A stretch of 64,000 bases of DNA from NCBI GenBank assembly GCA_039028895.1, contig JBCCHF010000007.1:62001-126000 (forward strand), read 5' to 3'. Within the stretch, counting starts at the first letter, position 1. Every line of letters starts with the position of its first letter. The notes beneath the pieces were generated by a model. That model did no database searches and had not been told where the DNA came from. It saw nothing but the letters and a program-made list of their open reading frames with translations. The translations under genes and the position numbers were made by a program. Of the stretch, positions 58,239 to 64,000 are shown piece by piece. The stretch is from JAHDCJ01 sp039028895. GTDB lineage: Bacteria > Bacteroidota > Bacteroidia > Chitinophagales > Saprospiraceae.

Positions 58239-59915
58239 ATGAAACCACTATTCATTTTAGGCCTGGCCACTTTGATCGGTGCCTGTCAGGAAACTACACC
58301 TGCCAATCCAATGAGTAATAATGAAGCCCTCTATTTTAACGGGAGTATTTATACGGTCAATTCATCCCAGCCATGGGCTGAGGCCATGCTCGTCAAAGAA
58401 GGGGTTATCCAATATATCGGCAATGAATCAGTAGCTTTCGATATGGCCTCCGAGCAGGCTGAAGAGATTAATCTAAGAGGTGCCTTTGTTATGCCGGGGA
58501 TTCACGATGTCCATCTCCATCCGCTTGAAGCAGCCACTGAAAATTTCCAGTTTATCCTTGACGATAACATCGAAGATCCTGAACTGTATGCTGACGATAT
58601 CCTGTCTGCTCATAATCAAAACCCAGGCACAGGCTGGCTGCTCGGCTGGGGTCATTGGATCGATGTCCCGCTTAATGCCAATCGACCGCCTAAAGCGATT
58701 ATTGACGATGTAGTGCCTGATCGTCCAGTGGCTATTTTGGAACAAACCTCTCATTCCATTTGGTGTAATTCAAGAGCTTTGCAGTTAATGGGAATCGACG
58801 AGCAAACACCAGATCCACAGGGCGGTATTATCATGAGAGAAGCAGATGGAGCGGCTAATGGATTACTGATTGATAATGCCGGTAATCGGCTACTCGATCT
58901 TGCACTCGCCCCAACACCAGAACGCGCCCAAAACGATTTCCTGGGCCTGACCGAGTATGCGCTTCCCGAATTGGCGAAATACGGTATCACCTCCATTTGC
59001 GATGCAAGAACTTACTGGAAAAGAGAACATCACTTAACCTGGATCAGGCTGCGTGACGAAAACAGACTCACGGTCAGGGCGACGCTTGGACTTTGGGCAT
59101 ACCCATCTGAAGATGACGCAGCCCAAATTGCAACGTTAAAATCATTATTCGATAACAATCCGAATAGCCTTTTGAGGATTAATCAGCTGAAGTTATACAG
59201 TGATGGCATTGTACATAATACTACATGCGCTATGCATGACGACTTCCTGGTCGACTACTTTGGATTGCCAACCAACAACGGCATCAATTACTTCACACAA
59301 GCCCGCATTGCACATTATCTGACGGAGTTGGAAAGTACGGGTTTCGATTTTCACATACATACTATTGGCAATCGTGGTGTACACGAAGCCCTGAATGCCA
59401 TTGAGATGTCAGGCACCGCCCAGGGCCGTCATAGACTGACCCACGTCGAATATGTTGATCAGGCAGACATGGGCCGATTCGCGCAACTTAACGTAACTGC
59501 TGATGCCCAGGTAGCGGGTGATTTCACACAACCTCAACACTGGCATGACAACGACTATCTCTTTGGTCCTAAATTAAACCAGAATGTCATCCCGATCAAG
59601 AGTCTTTCAGATGCCGGCGCCCGACTGACCCTCAGTAGCGATTGGGATGTCAGCGATCTTAATCCCTTTATAGGAATGCAAAATGCAGTTACCCGAAATC
59701 CACAAGCCGTTAGCCTTGAAGAAGCCATTAAAGCATACACGATCAATGCGGCATATGTTATGAGACAGGAGGATGTTGTAGGCTCCCTTGAAATTGGTAA
59801 GGAAGCAGATTTTATTCTTCTCAATCGTAATCCCTTTGAAATCCCTTTGACCCAAATCGGGCAAATACGCGTCGATGAAACCTACCTTCGAGGCGCATTG
59901 ATCTATCAGAGATAG
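58239..59915 (+). CDS. amidohydrolase family lipoprotein (YtcJ-like)
   Basis: The ATG at 58239 gives a lipoprotein signal (LIGAC). The catalytic metal motif is PGIHDVHLHPLEA (His92 and His94), and the later IHTIGNRGVHEAL, LTHVEYVDQADMGRFAQLNV and LTLSSDWDVSDLNPFIGMQN supply further ligands. This is the amidohydrolase-3 (YtcJ-like) group, with a final metal-dependent-hydrolase sandwich strand (EADFILLNRNPFEIP). It is anchored outside the cytoplasm; the amide or carbamate substrate is unknown. Confidence 0.9.
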   Translation: MKPLFILGLATLIGACQETTPANPMSNNEALYFNGSIYTVNSSQPWAEAMLVKEGVIQYIGNESVAFDMASEQAEEINLRGAFVMPGIHDVHLHPLEAATENFQFILDDNIEDPELYADDILSAHNQNPGTGWLLGWGHWIDVPLNANRPPKAIIDDVVPDRPVAILEQTSHSIWCNSRALQLMGIDEQTPDPQGGIIMREADGAANGLLIDNAGNRLLDLALAPTPERAQNDFLGLTEYALPELAKYGITSICDARTYWKREHHLTWIRLRDENRLTVRATLGLWAYPSEDDAAQIATLKSLFDNNPNSLLRINQLKLYSDGIVHNTTCAMHDDFLVDYFGLPTNNGINYFTQARIAHYLTELESTGFDFHIHTIGNRGVHEALNAIEMSGTAQGRHRLTHVEYVDQADMGRFAQLNVTADAQVAGDFTQPQHWHDNDYLFGPKLNQNVIPIKSLSDAGARLTLSSDWDVSDLNPFIGMQNAVTRNPQAVSLEEAIKAYTINAAYVMRQEDVVGSLEIGKEADFILLNRNPFEIPLTQIGQIRVDETYLRGALIYQR

Positions 59916-60038
59916 ACTTTTAGGTACTTAAATGGTAGATCTCGAACCGATAAAGCAGTATGGTTAAAGTCTGTGGCAAAGGCAATAATACCACCCCAAT
60001 TAACTGACTTTAGGAAAAGCTTTTAGTACTTTTGCCCC

Positions 60039-61490
60039 ATGAACCTATTGGATGTGGTCTTTAAAAAAGACCTACCCGAACTTACGGTAAACAAGCTCTT
60101 CGGCTGGATCGGTCACATCTTCTTTTTGTTGATGATTCTGGGGTGTATCATTTATGCACCTGAAAGAATGCTCGATTGTGATGCGGGTTATTATTCCTTT
60201 CATGTGATTAACACTGAGAATTATTTTGTAATCCATGATCGGTATATCAACTTTATCATGCAAACACCGACCATTATGGCCATAAAGATAGGAGGAGGCC
60301 TGGGGACTGTTCTTGCTACGTATTCTGCCACTGGGTTTGCGCTATTCTATTTGCTTTTTATTATTCTGTACCACGGATTGAGGAATTCACTTGCGGCTAT
60401 CTTGCTGGTTTTAGGCCTTTGTCTGACCATGCGTTACAAACACTACGCCGGGCATACAGAAATTACAGTAGCGATAGCTTTCAGCATTATGCTGTTTGGC
60501 TGGATGTCTACCGATAAATCTAAACTCAAGTGGTTTAAATCCTGGATGCATTGGCCTGGATTATTTTTGATCTGTTTTCTTTTATATGGTATTCACCCCA
60601 TCATCGTAGTACCGGTTTGTATGATCCTGGGTGCTGATATCCTGATGAATAATCGTTGGAAAGATTGGCCAAACTGGATAAGCCTTGTGATCGTAATTGC
60701 CACCTTCGTTATGCGATTTATGACCCAGGTACTGAACAGCGAATATGAAAGTGGAAAAGTCAGTATGATGTCCTCTTCCCAGGACGTGCTCTTGAATTGG
60801 GGTAAATATCCGGTCGTCTATGAAATTGTCAGGGAGTATTTTACCAATCAGTATTTCCTGATTGTCCCAATATTCCTGTTAGCGATTATCTTACTGCTGG
60901 TAAAGAGAAAGTGGCTGACAGCGCCTTATCTGTTGAGTTCTGCTGTAATCCTATTAGCTGTTGTGATTGTATCTCATTTCGACCTGAGGTCGCGCTTGCT
61001 GTTTATTTTTGATGGTTATATTGGCATGTTGGGAACGGTGTTCGGTCTTGGCATTTTATATGGATTTAAGCCCTGGTTTAATAAGTTATGGTTTCATTTG
61101 TTATTAGTTGGTCTTATTGCGTTAAGCGTCATTCAAATTCATGAAAAGCATAATTTCTTTGAAAATCGCCTAAAGGCAATGGATAAAACATTTGAAATGA
61201 ACGACAATCACCCTAAGCTGTTTGTCGAACTCAAAGATTTCAATTGGGAAAACATGTGGTATCCTTACGAAGTACCCCTCGAGTCATTGATCTGGACAAG
61301 CCTGAGAGGTAAAGAGCATGGGAAGACCATTTATGTAGATGCCAGTAAATACCGGACAACAGTAGATGTCGATGCTATCGAAGGATTTTATGGCTTTGGC
61401 AAGGCAGGACCATTAAACGAAAAGTTTTTTGACTTGCCTGAGGTCAAATACAAATTAACGGATAAAGTCGCCTGGAAGAATAAGAAATGA
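60039..61490 (+). CDS. polytopic membrane protein, possible glycan-synthesis protein
   Basis: The 483-residue protein has about ten membrane segments and a soluble C-terminal end (HPKLFVELKDFNWENMWYPY). The start overlaps no other gene, but its stop overlaps the GtrA-like gene by four bases. Beside GtrA, it may be a glucosyl- or polyprenol-linked transferase, but no signature motif was seen. No family is named with confidence. Confidence 0.6.
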   Translation: MNLLDVVFKKDLPELTVNKLFGWIGHIFFLLMILGCIIYAPERMLDCDAGYYSFHVINTENYFVIHDRYINFIMQTPTIMAIKIGGGLGTVLATYSATGFALFYLLFIILYHGLRNSLAAILLVLGLCLTMRYKHYAGHTEITVAIAFSIMLFGWMSTDKSKLKWFKSWMHWPGLFLICFLLYGIHPIIVVPVCMILGADILMNNRWKDWPNWISLVIVIATFVMRFMTQVLNSEYESGKVSMMSSSQDVLLNWGKYPVVYEIVREYFTNQYFLIVPIFLLAIILLLVKRKWLTAPYLLSSAVILLAVVIVSHFDLRSRLLFIFDGYIGMLGTVFGLGILYGFKPWFNKLWFHLLLVGLIALSVIQIHEKHNFFENRLKAMDKTFEMNDNHPKLFVELKDFNWENMWYPYEVPLESLIWTSLRGKEHGKTIYVDASKYRTTVDVDAIEGFYGFGKAGPLNEKFFDLPEVKYKLTDKVAWKNKK

Positions 61491-61882
61491 AGATCCTGGA
61501 GCTCATAAAAATGAAATTTAAATTCGCATTGTCTTCATCCGTTGCGACAATTGTGGATAATGTGTTGTACAATGTTTTGGTGTATTATTTCTTTACGCCA
61601 GTTATCTCAAATATCATTTCTTATGCAACAGGGACGTTAATAAATTTTGTACTTCAGAAAAAATACATTTTTGATCTTAACCGTAAATTGTCGACAGCGT
61701 TTATGTTGTCATTATTAGTCTCAATGGGCGGATTAGCACTTAGTACTTTATTTATTTATCTGTTGAATAAAATTGAATTTTTTAATTCTTACCAGGTAAT
61801 TACCAAGATCGTAGTAACCGGTATTGTTTTCTTCTATAATTTCTACCTAAAACGTTTCGCCTTCGAAAAGCGGTTTGTTTAG
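61487..61882 (+). CDS. GtrA-family membrane protein
   Basis: The 131-residue protein has four membrane segments and the GtrA pattern: FALSSSVATIVDNVLYNVLV, ISYATGTLINFVLQKKYIFD and VTGIVFFYNFYLKRFAF. GtrA proteins are proposed to flip undecaprenyl-linked sugars. It is translationally coupled to the preceding membrane protein gene. Confidence 0.9.
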   Translation: MKILELIKMKFKFALSSSVATIVDNVLYNVLVYYFFTPVISNIISYATGTLINFVLQKKYIFDLNRKLSTAFMLSLLVSMGGLALSTLFIYLLNKIEFFNSYQVITKIVVTGIVFFYNFYLKRFAFEKRFV

Positions 61883-61887
61883 AAAAA

Positions 61888-62475
61888 ATGACGCCAACTG
61901 CAATTGACAAACTGAATAATTATTTTTCCCGCTTTATTAAAATAGGGGAGAAAGAACAGGCGATCATTGCCAGTCTTTTTACAGAAAGACGCTACCTGAA
62001 AGGACATTATCTTCTTCAAAATGGTGATCTCTGCCGAAAAGTAAGTTTTGTTACATCAGGTGCAACAAAAACATTTTATGTGGATGATTCCGGGAAGGAA
62101 CATATCATTATGTTTGGTGTCGAAGATTGGTGGGTGGCTGACCTCAGCAGCTTTATTACACAAACACCTTCTGATTTTAATGTCCAATGTATAGAACGGA
62201 CAGAAGTTCTGCAATTATCTTTTGAAGGCCGAAAACAATTGTTCCAGGAAATTCCGGAGATGGAACGCTTTTTCAGAATCATTACCGAAAAAGCTTATGT
62301 AGCTACTCAAAAACGAATTATTGCCAATTATTCGAAGTCCGCCAAAGAACGTTACATCGAGTTTTGTGAAAGCTATCCATCTATTGCTAATCGAGTGCCT
62401 CAATATATGATCGCTTCCTATCTGGGCATCAGTAAAGAGTTTCTAAGCAAAATCAGGAACCAGATGTCGCAATAG
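61888..62475 (+). CDS. Crp/Fnr-type regulator
   Basis: The 195-residue protein has a cyclic-nucleotide-like barrel (LKGHYLLQNGDLCRKVSFVT, then GKEHIIMFGVEDWWVADLSS) and a C-terminal winged helix (VPQYMIASYLGISKEFLSKI). The barrel phosphate-binding cassette is absent. It follows the GtrA-like gene by five bases, which suggests a common transcript. Targets are unknown. Confidence 0.85.
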   Translation: MTPTAIDKLNNYFSRFIKIGEKEQAIIASLFTERRYLKGHYLLQNGDLCRKVSFVTSGATKTFYVDDSGKEHIIMFGVEDWWVADLSSFITQTPSDFNVQCIERTEVLQLSFEGRKQLFQEIPEMERFFRIITEKAYVATQKRIIANYSKSAKERYIEFCESYPSIANRVPQYMIASYLGISKEFLSKIRNQMSQ

Positions 62476-62638
62476 ACGTTTTCTTGTCGTCCTCCTTACA
62501 AAGGTTAATCTAGTTTAATATTATTATTTAATCCAGTTCATTTTATGGTAAAACAAAACCCCCGAATTTTGTGAATGTTATGTATTGACAATCGAGAAAT
62601 CAAAGATTGTAATTAACCATTCTTAAAATTCAAATAAA

Positions 62639-63220
62639 ATGAGAAAACTAATTTTTAATCCATTTATCCTTGTTGTATTAGCCGCTTCTTTTTTCAGCTT
62701 CACCACATTACCAAATAATTCAGAAACCCAGAAAACCATCACGTCAAGTAAGGTTGTTTGGAAAGGCTATAAAGTACTAGGCTCACACGAAGGCACCATA
62801 AACCTAAAATCAGGATTCCTTTCATTTAATGACGATAACCTGGTAGGAGGTGAATTTATCATTGATGTAAGCAGTATCACAGTTACTGACCTCGAAGGTG
62901 ATTATAAAGCTAACCTTGAAGGCCACCTCAAGTCTGGCGACTTTTTTGGTGTTGAGACTTTCCCAACGGCTAAATTGGTAATTACCAATGCAGATCGTAC
63001 CGGAAAGAATGCTTACGAAGTAACAGGAGATCTCACTATCAAAGAAACAACCAATGCGATTACATTCGATGTTTCTGTATATGGCAACAAGGCCACCGCT
63101 AACCTAAAAATTGACCGCACCGCTTTTGATATTAAATATGGATCAGCCAACTTTTTCGATGGCTTGAAAGACAAAGCGATTTACGACGAATTTGACCTTG
63201 TGGTAGATGCAGAGTTTTAG
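62639..63220 (+). CDS. YceI-family protein
   Basis: The 193-residue protein has a signal peptide followed by the YceI beta-barrel pattern: SKVVWKGYKVLGSHEGTINL, GGEFIIDVSSITVTDLEGD and LEGHLKSGDFFGVETFPTAK, then an FDVSVYGNKATANLKIDRT strand. Such proteins bind isoprenoid-like lipids in the periplasm. It has its own upstream region and terminator. Confidence 0.94.
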   Translation: MRKLIFNPFILVVLAASFFSFTTLPNNSETQKTITSSKVVWKGYKVLGSHEGTINLKSGFLSFNDDNLVGGEFIIDVSSITVTDLEGDYKANLEGHLKSGDFFGVETFPTAKLVITNADRTGKNAYEVTGDLTIKETTNAITFDVSVYGNKATANLKIDRTAFDIKYGSANFFDGLKDKAIYDEFDLVVDAEF

Positions 63221-63242
63221 GAAAATATTCCAATAAAAAAAT

Positions 63243-63281
63243 AAAACCGGGTTGGCTCAATAATGAGTAACCCGGTTTTTT
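63243..63281 (+). terminator. rho-independent terminator after yceI-like gene
   Basis: AAAACCGGGTT and AACCCGGTTTT arms enclose an inner CTCA/TGAG stem and end in a T-run. Confidence 0.88.
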
Positions 63282-63323
63282 ATTTTCGACCTATCTTAGT
63301 AAAATAAATAACCCAGAATAAAT

Positions 63324-63656
63324 ATGCCCACAGATCAATCATTCGTCGATTACGTAGTCGAACAAATACAAACGCCTTATGAGATTATTGCCAAAAAGAT
63401 GTTTGGCGAATATGGTGTCTGGGCAGATGGTAAGTTTTTTGCTTTAATATGCGATAATAAATTCTTTATTAAGCCTACGAATTCAGGGAAAACCTTTATT
63501 GGAACACCAGAAGAAGCCCCTCCTTATCAAGGGGCAAAAAATTACTTCCTGATTGATGAAAAATTGGAGGATAAATCCTGGCTCACACAATTGGTAAAAT
63601 TAACCTATGAAGAATTGCCTGCCCCCAAGCCAAAGAAAAAAAGGAAAAAGCACTAA
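63324..63656 (+). CDS. TfoX N-terminal domain protein
   Basis: The 110-residue protein matches the TfoX_N domain: VDYVVEQIQTPYEIIAKKMF, GEYGVWADGKFFALICDNKF and a C-terminal GAKNYFLIDEKLEDKSW. In Gammaproteobacteria TfoX-like proteins affect competence; here only the N-terminal domain is present, ending in a basic tail (KPKKKRKKH). Its role is unknown. Confidence 0.85.
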   Translation: MPTDQSFVDYVVEQIQTPYEIIAKKMFGEYGVWADGKFFALICDNKFFIKPTNSGKTFIGTPEEAPPYQGAKNYFLIDEKLEDKSWLTQLVKLTYEELPAPKPKKKRKKH

Positions 63657-63733
63657 ACTCCTCTTCCGGGCAATAAATTAAAGGGAGTAAAAAGAAACCC
63701 TTATATTTCTGATAAATAAAAAATACCCCAATT

Positions 63734-64000
63734 ATGAGTCTTAAAGTAATCGGTGCCGGCGTCGGCCGTACGGGCACCAAATCTCTTCAGTTGGCCCTTC
63801 AACAACTTGGTTTCGATAAATGCTATCACATGGAGTCCTTATTTCGCGACCCTGCCCGGGTTAAACATTGGGAAGCTGCACATAAAAAAGCTAACCCAGA
63901 CTGGGATGCATTATTTGAAGGTTTCCAGGCTGCTGTTGATTTCCCGGTTTCCATTTATTATAAAGAGCTGGCCGCGCATTATCCAGATGCAAAGTTTATC
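63734..64000 (+). CDS. sulfotransferase-like protein, N-terminal part (cut by window)
   Basis: The frame is open to the right edge. The start MSLKVIGAGVGRTGTKSLQL is a P-loop-like motif of sulfotransferases (with LQQLGFDKCYHMESLFRDP), seen in the Sulfotransfer family. Only 89 residues are visible. A YKELAAHYPDAKFI segment is the expected continuation. Confidence 0.75.
   Translation, partial: MSLKVIGAGVGRTGTKSLQLALQQLGFDKCYHMESLFRDPARVKHWEAAHKKANPDWDALFEGFQAAVDFPVSIYYKELAAHYPDAKFI

Overview
The window is a chromosomal segment of a Bacteroidota bacterium, most likely a marine or otherwise saline member of the Cytophagales or a related group (inference). Support comes from type IX secretion (T9SS) C-terminal sorting domains, a GldM-like domain, a TonB receptor with an N-terminal carboxypeptidase-like domain, many short lipoproteins, the near absence of Shine-Dalgarno sequences, and TAnnTTTG-type promoter elements. 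It is mostly ordinary chromosome with small operons, plus one exceptional stretch at 25.55-27.92 kb.

Layout. 0-6.7 kb: end of a molybdopterin oxidoreductase, a MACPF (perforin-fold) lipoprotein, a DUF6624 protein, an SH3 lipoprotein, a Cys-type sulfatase, a methyltransferase and a DUF1801 protein. 6.7-9.4 kb: katG on the minus strand, with its terminator and a perfect OxyR-type palindrome upstream. 9.4-14 kb: S66 peptidase, DUF2007 protein, an orphan CdiI-type immunity gene, and an S74-domain protein paired with a T9SS protein. 15-18.6 kb: a three-gene ferric iron ABC importer behind a palindromic operator. 18.7-25.5 kb: two LuxR-type regulators, an SDR, a QueA-like protein, an alpha/beta hydrolase, a GNAT and DUF1643/DUF4199 proteins. 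28-36 kb: epimerase, GldM-like protein, Crp/Fnr regulator, dehalogenase-like hydrolase, a DHFR-family fragment, an SGNH lipase, and an ArsR-SRPBCC operon with paired operators. 36.8-42 kb: an acyl-CoA (methylcrotonyl-type) carboxylase operon with an enoyl-CoA hydratase and its TetR repressor. 42-50.6 kb: glycerate kinase, sodium/solute symporter, GNAT, GH63-type hydrolase, TonB receptor and divergent AraC regulator, read here as a mannosylglycerate or glucosylglycerate utilisation locus. 50.7-64 kb: CBS protein, GNATs, lipoproteins, metallo-hydrolase, an FG-GAP-like T9SS protein, amidohydrolase, GtrA, Crp/Fnr, YceI, TfoX-N and a truncated sulfotransferase.

The exceptional stretch is a 17-gene tRNA array split into three blocks. 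Each block is preceded by a tiny ORF of 18-24 codons, then an intrinsic terminator, then tRNA genes. The amino acids concentrated in each tiny peptide match the tRNAs that follow it: His/Gln/Pro/Arg/Glu before tRNA-Pro, His, Glu, Arg and Gln; Asn/Ile/Thr/Ala/Val/Gly before tRNA-Gly, Val, Asn, Thr, Ile and Ala; Leu/Phe/Trp before tRNA-Leu, Phe, Leu and Trp. In each case a segment near the peptide's stop codon can pair with the 5' arm of the terminator and would act as an antiterminator. The simplest reading is ribosome-stalling attenuation that switches on replacement tRNAs when the matching charged tRNAs run short. Several of the tRNAs are structurally odd: two tRNA-Leu lack the long variable arm, and one tRNA-Ile candidate lacks a normal D-arm. 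REP-like hairpins sit 3-6 bases before several of the tRNAs. The sequence shows the architecture and the pairings; regulation and purpose are inferred.
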